A stretch of DNA of 64,000 nt from Risungbinella massiliensis. GTDB lineage: Bacteria > Bacillota > Bacilli > Thermoactinomycetales > Thermoactinomycetaceae. Position numbers and translations under genes: made by a program. The notes under the pieces were generated by a model. That model was given only the letters and a program-made list of their open reading frames with translations. It was not told the DNA's origin and did no database searches. Positions 30,398-38,852 of the stretch are shown here, one piece after another. The stretch is from NCBI RefSeq assembly GCF_000942395.1, contig NZ_LN812102.1:1586816-1650815 (forward strand). Reading direction: 5' to 3'. Position 1 is the stretch's first letter. Every line of letters starts with the position of its first letter.

Positions 30398-30442
30398 AAA
30401 AAGGAGACATGTACCTTTTAGCGTACTTGTCTCCTTTTTTTA
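30398..30442. terminator. Bidirectional intrinsic terminator
   Basis: AAAGGAGACA.GTAC pairs with GTAC.TGTCTCCTTT and is flanked by T7 on the plus strand and T-rich sequence on the minus strand. It serves the globin gene and the convergent hypothetical gene. Confidence 0.88.
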
Positions 30443-30802
30443 TTAAAGACTACTAGAAAGGATTGCTTGTTCCTTTTTAGAAATGATCCGAATCATTTGA
30501 ACATCTATCTCTCCTACATGAGAGCGTAATTTAACTATCTCCAATTCCAATAGTTTCTTTTGTTGAATCATCTGAAAATATTCTTCAATCAAATCTGTCA
30601 GTTCCTGATAAACCTCATCAGAGATAAACTCTTTTAATTTAAACTCTAATAATTGTAACTCTATCGCTTTTTTTTCGCCAGAGCCACTCATTCTTCTTAT
30701 GTCTTGTAAAACTATTTTCACTACTTGCTTGGCCATTTCTTCTTTTCCTGAATGTTCTTCTCTATTTAGAATATCATCTGACATCCGTTTCTCAGTAATC
30801 AT
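30443..30802 (-). CDS. Hypothetical helical protein, 119 aa
   Basis: Family not recognised. Highly charged and predicted to be all-helical, with a coiled-coil-like C-terminal half (DLIEEYFQMIQQKKLLELEIVKLRSHV). No cysteine pair or membrane segment. The first ATG follows GGAGTGAAGGAAG and is a reasonable start; ATGs at codons 7 and 23 are alternatives. Monocistronic, ending in the shared terminator. Confidence 0.6.
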   Translation of the reverse strand: MITEKRMSDDILNREEHSGKEEMAKQVVKIVLQDIRRMSGSGEKKAIELQLLEFKLKEFISDEVYQELTDLIEEYFQMIQQKKLLELEIVKLRSHVGEIDVQMIRIISKKEQAILSSSL

Positions 30803-31168
30803 GCTACTTCCTTCACTCCAAACAAAGTATAGTTACAATCGACCGATGGTCTTTTCAAAATGTACATGTCTTGAACTTATGGCACCTGGTAAAATTAGGA
30901 ACATCTTGGAGATCAATTAGAGAATCACTTTCTAAATCGATTATTAGTAGGTGAGTAAGCTACTATTGTTAGGAAACCTATTCTATCATTTCGCTAACTG
31001 AAAAAAGATATCCTGCTTTCCATCCTTCACAAAGGTTTATTAAAAAGGGCAATTCTTATTATATTGGTAAAATATCCATTTAGATTATTTGAACAAAATA
31101 AATAATTGTATTTTTTTAAAAAACATTTCGCTATAATGAATTTGTCTATCAGATGAGGAGGATTTATT
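30803..31168 (+). promoter_or_regulatory. Intergenic region with the asnO promoter
   Basis: About 365 AT-rich bases. A perfect TATAAT at 31132-31137 would start transcription near 31144, 25 bases before asnO. A TTGTAT at 31106 is slightly too far away to be a good -35. No T-box (GGTGGNACCGCG) or other riboswitch was seen. The leftward hypothetical gene must also start from here. Confidence 0.5.
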
Positions 31169-33022
31169 ATGTGCGGTTATTTGTCGGTGTTTTCCCAAAA
31201 CGGACAACCCATCGCTAAAGAAATTCTACAAGACAGTCTACAAATGATCCATCACCGTGGTCCAGATGATACCGATATTTACCTCGATGGTGCGGCTGCC
31301 TTGGGTTTTTGCCGACTAAGTATCATTGACCTAGCGCATGGTCGTCAACCGATGTCTAATGAAGATGATTCCCTATGGATTACATTTAATGGGGAAATTT
31401 ACAATTTTCAAGAGTTACGTGAATGGTTGCTCTCAAAAGGACATCAATTTAAGACCAATGCTGATACCGAAACCATTTTGCATCTTTATGAAGAAGTCGG
31501 AAAAGATACCCCGAAATACCTTCGTGGAATGTTCTCCTTTGTAATATGGGATCGGAAAAAGAATGCTTTCTTTGGAGCTCGTGACCATTTTGGTATCAAA
31601 CCGCTGTATTATGCCAAGACATGTCATGGTTATGCTTTTGGATCGGAAATTAAGAGTATTCTCCACCTTGATCCTAGCCTTCGTAAAGTAAAGGCACAAA
31701 GTTATTATCACTTTTTGACGTTTCAATATGTCCCAGATCCTGAAACCATGTATCAAGATATTCATAAACTACCAGCTGGTCATTCCTTCTACTTAACAGC
31801 AGATACACTCAAAATGGAACCATATTGGCAAGCAGATTTTAGCCCAGAACAAGAGAAACCTTTCGAATATTTTGTAGAAGAGATCCGAAATACTTTACAG
31901 GATTCTGTAAAAGCACACCAGATTGCAGATGTTCCAGTAGGAGCCTTTTTATCTGGAGGAATTGATTCTACCACAACGGTTGGATTAATGAGTCAATTCA
32001 GTCAGGTGAAAACGTTTTCTGTTGGATTTGATATGAATGGATATAGTGAATTAGATGTTGCCAGAAGAACAGCAACCTTCTTTGGTACTGATCACCATGA
32101 ATTAGATATCAATTATAAAGAGTTTATGGACGAGCTTCCTAAAATTGTCTGGCATATGGATGATCCTGTAGCAGATCCAGCAGCTTTCCCTCTTTATTTT
32201 GTAGCACGCTTAGCAAGTAAACAAGTCAAAGTAGTAGTATCCGGAGAAGGCGCAGACGAATTTTTTGGTGGATATAATATTTATCGTGAGCCTACATCAC
32301 TACGGATGTTCTCTGGACTTTCTAAAAATACCCGTGGTGCCATTCGCACACTGTCCAAACTGATTCCACAAGGAGTTAAAGGTCGTAACTATCTTATGCG
32401 TGGATCCAAAACAGTAGAAGAACGCTTTTTTGGTAATGCGCTGATCTATGATGAGATATCCAAACAGGGTATCTTAGGAGAAGAGATGCGTGGACTAGAA
32501 TATCAAGATCCATGGTCTGTCACACGCCCAATCTATGATCGTGTCCAACAACATGATGATGAGACAAAAATGCAATATCTAGACATCCATACATGGCTAC
32601 CAGGAGATATTCTCGTGAAAGCAGATAAAATGACAATGGCTCACTCTCTAGAATTGCGTGTTCCCTTTGTAGATACCAAAGTATTTGATCTAGCAAGACG
32701 GATCCCTACTAAATACAAAATCGCAAATGGAACGACTAAATATGTATTACGTGAAGCAATGCATCGTTTGGTCCCAAAAGAGATCTTCTCTCGTAAAAAA
32801 CTCGGATTCCCTGTCCCAATTCGTGTATGGTTACGAAATGAAATCTATGACCATGCCAGAGAAATTCTCTTTGACCCTGCTATCAAACCATTTGTAAATC
32901 AAGATGTCGTACATCAAATGCTTGAAGACCACAAAAACGGAATTGCCGATTACAGTCGGAAACTATGGAATATTATCATTTTCTCACAATGGTATCGTAC
33001 TTTTATTATAGGTTCAGTATAA
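31169..33022 (+). CDS. asnO: Asparagine synthase (glutamine-hydrolysing), AsnO type
   Basis: Makes asparagine from aspartate, ATP and glutamine. Cys2 is the glutaminase nucleophile of the N-terminal domain (MCGYLSV; HRGPDD; NGEIYN). The synthetase domain has the ATP pyrophosphatase loop SGGIDS at 262-267 and GEGADEFFGGYNIYREP. At 617 residues it is closest to B. subtilis AsnO (YisO), a sporulation-linked paralogue, by patterns such as WHMDDPVADPAAFPLYF and SRKKLGFPVPIR. GAGGAGG precedes the ATG. Monocistronic. Confidence 0.93.
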   Translation: MCGYLSVFSQNGQPIAKEILQDSLQMIHHRGPDDTDIYLDGAAALGFCRLSIIDLAHGRQPMSNEDDSLWITFNGEIYNFQELREWLLSKGHQFKTNADTETILHLYEEVGKDTPKYLRGMFSFVIWDRKKNAFFGARDHFGIKPLYYAKTCHGYAFGSEIKSILHLDPSLRKVKAQSYYHFLTFQYVPDPETMYQDIHKLPAGHSFYLTADTLKMEPYWQADFSPEQEKPFEYFVEEIRNTLQDSVKAHQIADVPVGAFLSGGIDSTTTVGLMSQFSQVKTFSVGFDMNGYSELDVARRTATFFGTDHHELDINYKEFMDELPKIVWHMDDPVADPAAFPLYFVARLASKQVKVVVSGEGADEFFGGYNIYREPTSLRMFSGLSKNTRGAIRTLSKLIPQGVKGRNYLMRGSKTVEERFFGNALIYDEISKQGILGEEMRGLEYQDPWSVTRPIYDRVQQHDDETKMQYLDIHTWLPGDILVKADKMTMAHSLELRVPFVDTKVFDLARRIPTKYKIANGTTKYVLREAMHRLVPKEIFSRKKLGFPVPIRVWLRNEIYDHAREILFDPAIKPFVNQDVVHQMLEDHKNGIADYSRKLWNIIIFSQWYRTFIIGSV

Positions 33023-33030
33023 AAACATAC

Positions 33031-33074
33031 AAAAAAGCACTCTTCGATTGTTTCGGAATCGAGAGTGCTTTTTT
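33031..33074. terminator. Bidirectional intrinsic terminator between asnO and ctaF
   Basis: AAAAGCACTCT.CGATT pairs with AATCG.AGAGTGCTTTT, with T6 on both exits. Confidence 0.9.
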
Positions 33075-33084
33075 CGTTTTGAAC

Positions 33085-33402
33085 CTAATTCATACTAAAC
33101 TCCATCAAGACCATCCCAACTGCTGAGACAACCGCAATGAGGAGCCCAGAGAAGATAAAGATCACATACATCAATGATCCTTTTTGATCCAGATGCATAA
33201 AAGTAAAGAACTGCAACAGGACTTGAATTAGGGCAAATACCAGTAGTAATGGTAAGATCCAACTTTTTGGTACCACATCTACCGCTACTAGATAGAATGC
33301 TGCGACAGTCAAGACGATCATGACCGCAAAGGATAGAAGATGTTTTACCGTACCGGATTTTGCTTTTCCTGTGTTCGTTACTGGTTTTTCATCCATCGTC
33401 AT
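33085..33402 (-). CDS. ctaF: Cytochrome c oxidase subunit IV (caa3 type)
   Basis: Small 105-residue subunit of the caa3 terminal oxidase with three membrane helices (about 20-38, 45-65, 72-98) and the family motif QFFTFMHLDQKG. The frame extends to 33453 inside ctaE. The ATG at 33402, seven bases after AAAGGTGG, gives the usual length and leaves a two-base gap after the ctaE stop. Last gene of the operon; a terminator follows, and no ctaG follows in this window. Confidence 0.92.
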   Translation of the reverse strand: MTMDEKPVTNTGKAKSGTVKHLLSFAVMIVLTVAAFYLVAVDVVPKSWILPLLLVFALIQVLLQFFTFMHLDQKGSLMYVIFIFSGLLIAVVSAVGMVLMEFSMN

Positions 33403-33404
33403 GG

Positions 33405-34055
33405 TTAGCCCACCTTTCCTAGCAGGTATACCAAGCTGAAAATGAAGACCCACACAACATCAATAAAGTGCCAGTACAAGGTACTTACAAACAATTTTGG
33501 TGCAGTTTCCGTATTGATTCCACGCTTTGCTGTTTGCAACATCAGTGTGAAGATCCAAATGATACCAAAGGTAACGTGGGCTCCGTGTGTACCTACCAAT
33601 GTATAGAAAGCAGAACCAAATGCACTGCTCATAATGGTATGACCTTCATGAACATAATGGTAGAACTCGTAGATTTCCAAACCTAGGAATGCAAGTCCAA
33701 GGATTAAGGTAACAGCAAGCCAAAACTGCATTACCTTTTGTTTACCAGCATTCATGGCGCCCATTGCTAGCACACTAGTCAAACTGGAAGTTAACAAGAG
33801 TGCAGTCGCTACTGCTACAAGTGGCATCTGAAAGAGCTCATCTGCGGTCGGGATATGCAAATTTGGATTTTCTGCCAGCATCTTTTGGATAAAGTCTTCA
33901 TGACCTCCCCAAAGCGCCAAATACGTTCCAAATAAGCAGGCGAACAGCACTGTTTCTGCCCCTAGGAAGAGCCAAAAACCGAGCACTTTGTTCTTTCCAT
34001 CAAGAGTAGCCGTCTCTAGATGACCATCTGCTGGATTGACTGGATGATGTGCCAT
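33405..34055 (-). CDS. ctaE: Cytochrome c oxidase subunit III
   Basis: Membrane subunit of the caa3 oxidase, 216 residues with five helices. Motifs: VLGFWLFLGAETVLFACLFGTYLAL, GSAFYTLVGTHGAHVTFG and YWHFIDVVWVFIF. AAGGAGG precedes the ATG, which overlaps the ctaD stop (TAATG). Confidence 0.96.
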   Translation of the reverse strand: MAHHPVNPADGHLETATLDGKNKVLGFWLFLGAETVLFACLFGTYLALWGGHEDFIQKMLAENPNLHIPTADELFQMPLVAVATALLLTSSLTSVLAMGAMNAGKQKVMQFWLAVTLILGLAFLGLEIYEFYHYVHEGHTIMSSAFGSAFYTLVGTHGAHVTFGIIWIFTLMLQTAKRGINTETAPKLFVSTLYWHFIDVVWVFIFSLVYLLGKVG

Positions 34056-35974
34056 TATGCCTTCGCCTCCTTCCCGTTATCGTCTAATTCTTCAGGATGA
34101 ATATGGTAGCCTTGGTCATACTCAAACGAGCGTAAGAACATTGCCGCAAATACAATGAGAAGCCCAAATACTCCAATTTCGAATCCTCTTACGATAAAGC
34201 CATAACCTGAAACAAAGAAACCGATCGACATTAACAGTGGAATATAGGATGAAGAAGGCATATGAATCGGACCTACTGGTTCTGCAGGTGATACATTATT
34301 ATTCCCAGCCTCTTTCTCCACCCATAAAGCATCATAACCACGAACTTTTGGTGTTTGTAGGAAGTTATACTCCGGTGGCGGAGACGAAATAGCCCACTCA
34401 AGAGTACGGCCTACTTCCCATGGATCATTTCCTACTCTTTCTTTACTATAAAGCGACTTTCCTATGTTAATCATAAAGAGTATTGTACCTACCGCCATAC
34501 CAATTACTCCAATGGTACTGATCTGGTTAATCGTTTCCAATCCTACATTGGCTTGGTATGTAAATACCCGACGTGGCATTCCGAATAGTCCTAAGAAATG
34601 TTGCGGGAAGAATGTAAGATGGAAACCGAAGAAAAAGAGCCAGAAATGCCATTTTCCAAGAGTTTCATTTAACATGTTTCCGAACATCTTAGGCCACCAA
34701 TAATACGCTCCTGCAAACAATCCAAATACTGTACCACCTACTAACACATAGTGAAAGTGAGCTACTACAAAATAGCTGTCTTGGTATTGGAAGTCAGCTG
34801 GAGGAAGCGCTAGCATAACACCAGTCATTCCACCTAAAACGAAGGTAGGGATAAATCCAATTGCCCATAACATCGGTGTGGTAAAACGGATTTCTCCACC
34901 CCACATCGTAAAGAGCCAGTTAAAGACTTTGATCCCTGTCGGAACTGCGATCGTCATAGTTGCAATCGCAAAAACAGAGTTAGATACTGGTCCAAGTCCA
35001 ACCGTAAACATATGGTGAACCCATACCATAAATCCTAAGAAACCGATCAAGACGGTCGCAAAAACCATTGAGTTATATCCAAATAGACGCTTTTTGGAGA
35101 ATGTACTGATTACTTCAGACATGATTCCAAAAGCTGGGAGAATTACGATATAAACCTCTGGGTGACCAAAGATCCAGAACAGATGCTGCCAGAGTACAGA
35201 GCTTCCACCCATGGCAAAATCAAAGAAATTGGCTCCAAAAAGGCGGTCAAACATCAGTAGTAATAAACCAACCGTCAGCGCTGGGAATGCAAACAAGATC
35301 AGTGCTGAAGTGACAAACGAGGTCCAGGTAAACATCGGCATGCGCAAGAATGTCATTCCAGGAGCTCTCATATTTATGATCGTAACTAAGAAGTTAATAC
35401 CACCAATTAAGGTACCAATCCCCGAAATCTGTAGACCTAACACATAATAGTCCACACCAGGACCAGGACTGTAATCATTTAACGCAAGTGCTGTATAAGA
35501 TGTCCAACCAGCATCAGGTGCTCCACCAAAGATCCAGCTAAGATTAAGTAGCAGACCACCAAAAGTGAACAGCCAATAACCTAGTGCGTTAAGGAATGGA
35601 AAAGCTACATCACGTGCCCCAATTTGTAATGGGATGATCACGTTCATCAAACCAAAGATCATCGGCATCGCAGCCAAGAAAATCATGGTCGTTCCATGCA
35701 TGGTAAGAAGCTGGTTAAATATATCTCCAACAAAAAGGTCATTTCCTGGGTAGAATAGCTGCAAACGCATGAATGCAGCTTCAATTCCGCCAATTAGGAA
35801 AAAGAGGAAACCAGTCACAAAATAGAGTATTCCAATTTTTTTATGGTCAACGGTAGTACACCAATCCCATACCTTAGAGTGTCGAACACGGGTAAGGAAT
35901 CGGCTATCGTATCCCCCTGTAAAAATCGCCAATAGAAATACGGCGAGGACTAATAAGACAATAAGGGTCCCCAA
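34055..35974 (-). CDS. ctaD: Cytochrome c oxidase subunit I
   Basis: Catalytic subunit holding haem a and the haem a3-CuB centre, where oxygen is reduced and protons are pumped. CuB/haem ligands: the first histidine in MHGTTM, GHPEVY, VWVHHMFT, and AHFHYVLVGG. The YNFLQTP and EYDQGYH C-terminal parts match Bacillus CtaD. It has 639 residues, longer than the B. subtilis protein because an extra hydrophobic helix (LIVLLVLAVFLLAIFTGG) precedes the usual WDWCTTVDHKKIG start. The TTG start after AAGGAGGG supports the extension. Confidence 0.96.
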   Translation of the reverse strand: MGTLIVLLVLAVFLLAIFTGGYDSRFLTRVRHSKVWDWCTTVDHKKIGILYFVTGFLFFLIGGIEAAFMRLQLFYPGNDLFVGDIFNQLLTMHGTTMIFLAAMPMIFGLMNVIIPLQIGARDVAFPFLNALGYWLFTFGGLLLNLSWIFGGAPDAGWTSYTALALNDYSPGPGVDYYVLGLQISGIGTLIGGINFLVTIINMRAPGMTFLRMPMFTWTSFVTSALILFAFPALTVGLLLLMFDRLFGANFFDFAMGGSSVLWQHLFWIFGHPEVYIVILPAFGIMSEVISTFSKKRLFGYNSMVFATVLIGFLGFMVWVHHMFTVGLGPVSNSVFAIATMTIAVPTGIKVFNWLFTMWGGEIRFTTPMLWAIGFIPTFVLGGMTGVMLALPPADFQYQDSYFVVAHFHYVLVGGTVFGLFAGAYYWWPKMFGNMLNETLGKWHFWLFFFGFHLTFFPQHFLGLFGMPRRVFTYQANVGLETINQISTIGVIGMAVGTILFMINIGKSLYSKERVGNDPWEVGRTLEWAISSPPPEYNFLQTPKVRGYDALWVEKEAGNNNVSPAEPVGPIHMPSSSYIPLLMSIGFFVSGYGFIVRGFEIGVFGLLIVFAAMFLRSFEYDQGYHIHPEELDDNGKEAKA

Positions 35975-36015
35975 GGTACTCCCTCCTTGCTCTTAAGCTT
36001 GCATCAGTTAATATG

Positions 36016-37020
36016 CTATTTACGACTCTCTAGATAATCCATCAAAGAGTTCAGTTCTTGCTCATTTAGGTAATCAAAACTAGGCATTTTAGTACCTGGT
36101 TTAATAGCTGCTGGATCTTTCAACCAGCTTTTTAGATTTTCACGGTTCATTTCTTTTATACCAGCAATACTGGTTCTAGTACCAAATTTAGTTAGATTTG
36201 GTGCTTCATAACTCGGGTTTTGTCCAGCATGACATGCCAAGCAATTTTGCTTGAACAGTTTTTCTCCTTCTTGTACAGAAGCAGAAGCGGTCTGTACATC
36301 TGCTGGTGAACTCTTCATCGTCGAAAGCCATTTCTCATAATCTGCTTCCGATTTCGCATATACACGGAAATCCATCAATGCATGTCCTGCTCCACATAAC
36401 TCTGCACATTTCCCTTGATAAAAACCAGGTTTTTTCGCATCGAGCCACATGGTATTTACTTTACCAGGAACAACATCGACTTTCCCTGCAAGTGCTGGTA
36501 CCCAGAAAGAATGAAGTACATCTTTCCCGTTAATGGTCAAGTGAACTTTCTTCCCTACTGGAATTACCATCTCTTGAGCAGTCGTAAATCCTTCATCTGG
36601 GTATTCAAATTCCCACCAGTACTGATGTCCCGTCACATTAATATTGACTACATCACTTCCAGTAGGCTTTTCAGCCAGATCAAATGTATAACGAACAGTC
36701 GGAACTGCTAGTGCTGCTAAAATGGCAATCGGGATAACAGTCCAAATAATCTCCAACTTTGTGCTACCATGAACTTGTTCTGGCATCACGTCTTTTCCTT
36801 TACGCTTGCGGAACTTGATTAATACATAAACAAAAATCGTAATAACAACGGCAAAAACACCCATCATCAACAAAAAGCTAATATAAATTAGATTTAACGA
36901 TTTTTCTCCTGCCGTCCCTTGCGGATCTAGTACGTTGAGCGTAGGGTCTCCGCTACAACCAGAAAGAACTAGAGACGCAAGGGTAGAGACGAGAAGAAAC
37001 TGCCACCAACGTTGTCTCAC
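36016..37020 (-). CDS. ctaC: Cytochrome c oxidase subunit II with fused cytochrome c domain
   Basis: Accepts electrons from cytochrome c and passes them through the CuA centre. It has a lipoprotein signal with lipobox LVLSGC (C22), two membrane helices (about 42-67 and 88-110), and a CuA domain with CAELCGAGH and an upstream histidine in DVLHSFW. The C-terminal haem-c domain (CLACH, distal Met in GTKMPSF) makes this a caa3-type oxidase. It has 334 residues. The start is GTG after GAGGT. Confidence 0.96.
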   Translation of the reverse strand: MRQRWWQFLLVSTLASLVLSGCSGDPTLNVLDPQGTAGEKSLNLIYISFLLMMGVFAVVITIFVYVLIKFRKRKGKDVMPEQVHGSTKLEIIWTVIPIAILAALAVPTVRYTFDLAEKPTGSDVVNINVTGHQYWWEFEYPDEGFTTAQEMVIPVGKKVHLTINGKDVLHSFWVPALAGKVDVVPGKVNTMWLDAKKPGFYQGKCAELCGAGHALMDFRVYAKSEADYEKWLSTMKSSPADVQTASASVQEGEKLFKQNCLACHAGQNPSYEAPNLTKFGTRTSIAGIKEMNRENLKSWLKDPAAIKPGTKMPSFDYLNEQELNSLMDYLESRK

Positions 37021-37062
37021 CGATCATCAAACCTCACTTTCTGTTGCAACCAAATCCAAACT

Positions 37063-38010
37063 TTAGAACAGAAACTCCCCTAAACCACGAATGAGTACGT
37101 CGATATTCATTACTGCTAGCATTACAGTCAAATAGATCAGCGAGAAGACAAACATCTTTTTCGCTGCATTCATTTCTTGATTAGCTGGGGTATAGAACCA
37201 CTTCCATGCGAGCACAATGTAAGGGATACCAAGTGCCAGCGCAGCTACCAAGTAAAACCAGCCAAGAGCCTCTGTCCAAAATGGGATTAGAGATGAAACA
37301 ACTAACAAAATCGTGAATAGGAACGTTTGTCTTTTGGTTGCACCGTTTCCTTTTACTACCGGCAACATTGGAACACCCGCATTGCGGTATTCATCTGCAC
37401 GGCGAATAGCCAGCGCATAGAAGTGAGGCGGTTGCCACATGAACAATATGAGAAATAATGCCCATGCAGTGAGATCGACTGAGTTGGTGACAGCAACCCA
37501 ACCTATCATAGGTGGAACCGCTCCTGAAATACCACCAACAATGGTATTCCAGATACTTTTACGCTTAAACCACATCGTGTAAACAAACACATAAGCAACA
37601 AAACCAGCAAAGCCAATTCCAGCAGTCCTAGCATTGACTCCTACAAAAAGCAAAGCAAAGCCTAATGTAGTAAGGAGAATTCCATACCACATCGCAATAA
37701 CTGGACGAATCCGTCCTTCCGCTACTGCGCGAGTCTGTGTACGCTCCATCTTCGGATCAATATCTCGATCATAAAAGTTATTTAGTGCACATCCACCCGC
37801 AATCAAAAAGGCAGTACCTAATAACGTGTGGAATAATACTAACCAATCAAATCCTTCTAAACCAGCTGCAACAAAGTAGCCAGTAAAAGTAGCTAAAAGG
37901 TTTGATTTAATAATCCCTGGCTTCGTAATATCCACATAATCACGCCAAGTAGCCTTCTCCATCTCGAGATAAGATTGAGAGGCCATCACTCTTTCCCCGG
38001 GTCGATTCAT
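37063..38010 (-). CDS. ctaB: Protoheme IX farnesyltransferase (haem O synthase)
   Basis: Transfers a farnesyl group to haem B to give haem O, the precursor of the haem A needed by the oxidase encoded downstream. UbiA-family signatures: NNFYDRDIDPKMERTQTRAVAEGR and FMWQPPHFYALAIRRADEYRNAGVPM. It has 315 residues and about eight or nine membrane helices. The ATG follows AAGGGAGG. First gene of the ctaB-C-D-E-F operon; ctaA is not in the neighbourhood, unlike in B. subtilis. Confidence 0.95.
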   Translation of the reverse strand: MNRPGERVMASQSYLEMEKATWRDYVDITKPGIIKSNLLATFTGYFVAAGLEGFDWLVLFHTLLGTAFLIAGGCALNNFYDRDIDPKMERTQTRAVAEGRIRPVIAMWYGILLTTLGFALLFVGVNARTAGIGFAGFVAYVFVYTMWFKRKSIWNTIVGGISGAVPPMIGWVAVTNSVDLTAWALFLILFMWQPPHFYALAIRRADEYRNAGVPMLPVVKGNGATKRQTFLFTILLVVSSLIPFWTEALGWFYLVAALALGIPYIVLAWKWFYTPANQEMNAAKKMFVFSLIYLTVMLAVMNIDVLIRGLGEFLF

Positions 38011-38380
38011 AAAACCAACCTCCCTTCCTACAAAACGGTTTTCGTTTTCTCAAAAACATTCCATACATAGATGCTTTACCGACTGATGGTGAAAAGCATA
38101 AGTTTGGAAACATAACATCCCCATTTTAGTAGATAGCCATAGAACGTGCAAGTGGACCCTTGAAAGGTTCATCAAGCGGAAACAAGGAAAATTACTATCT
38201 ACAACAGAAAAAATATATTTTCCATTACGTTCCCTTGATTCCTAGTCTACTGAAGAGAATGGAAAACCGATGACATATTTGTGAACATTATATGATCAAT
38301 TCTATAAATACACTTATTGTCGGAAAATTTTCAGCATATTTCTCTTGTAAATTTGATTACTCTATCATGCAACAAACCAA
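38011..38380 (-). promoter_or_regulatory. Regulatory region upstream of the cta operon
   Basis: About 370 AT-rich bases without genes. Two promoter candidates face ctaB: TTGCAC-17-TAAAAT (38151-38123) and an isolated TATAAT (38292-38287). A sequence AATTTTCAGCATATT at 38326-38340 matches the CodY box in 13 of 15 positions. I saw no ResD or Rex site good enough to name. Confidence 0.45.
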
Positions 38381-38420
38381 CAAAAAAACGACACCATCTT
38401 ATGGATATGTGCCGTTTTTA
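38381..38420 (-). terminator. Terminator after the RsbT-like gene
   Basis: An imperfect stem with AAAACG/CGTTTT at its base, followed on the minus strand by T7. Confidence 0.65.
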
Positions 38421-38424
38421 CCTA

Positions 38425-38838
38425 TTATTCACTTCCTAACGGAACTTGTTTTAGCCATTTTGTGACTTCCACTGACGTACCTTGTTCTAACTTATGAATC
38501 GTTAGTTCATCCATCAAAAGTTGGACTTGTTGTAAACCGGATGTCTCACCAATTGATTTATTTTTCATATGCATCATAAATTCAGTTAGATTCTCGATGC
38601 CAGGTCCGAGATCCCGCACAATAAATCGAAGTCCTCTTTTCTCCTCTGTTTCTATTTGCTCCACTTCTATAATACCTTCGTCAGCATGTTGAATTACGTT
38701 TCGAGCTAGCTCCGAGAGCGACTGAACAATCCGAGCCTGATCCACTTCATCAAATCCTATTGTTCTCGCAAGTTCCCGAACCTCACTCCGCATATGTACA
38801 ATTTCCCATTCGTACTTAATGCGAAAGCTTGTTAGCAC
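38425..38838 (-). CDS. RsbT-like GHKL-fold serine kinase / anti-sigma regulator
   Basis: A 137-residue single-domain Bergerat-fold protein. The N-box is LSELARNVIQHA (E43, N47) and the G1 box is RDLGPGI. The rest follows RsbT/SpoIIAB relatives that phosphorylate antagonist proteins in stress-sigma switches. The second glycine box, normally GxGLGLPGVKRLMDE, reads GETSGLQQVQLLMDE, so ATP-lid function may be altered. The start is GTG nine bases after AGGAGGT. It follows an ABC exporter gene by 14 bases. No RsbR/RsbS partner lies nearby. Confidence 0.82.
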   Translation of the reverse strand: MLTSFRIKYEWEIVHMRSEVRELARTIGFDEVDQARIVQSLSELARNVIQHADEGIIEVEQIETEEKRGLRFIVRDLGPGIENLTEFMMHMKNKSIGETSGLQQVQLLMDELTIHKLEQGTSVEVTKWLKQVPLGSE

Positions 38839-38852
38839 TAACGCTTCACCTC

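Noticed and set aside
30803-31168. Possible T-box or amino-acid riboswitch before asnO
   Set aside because: No GGTGGNACCGCG sequence, specifier stem or terminator/antiterminator pair could be seen.
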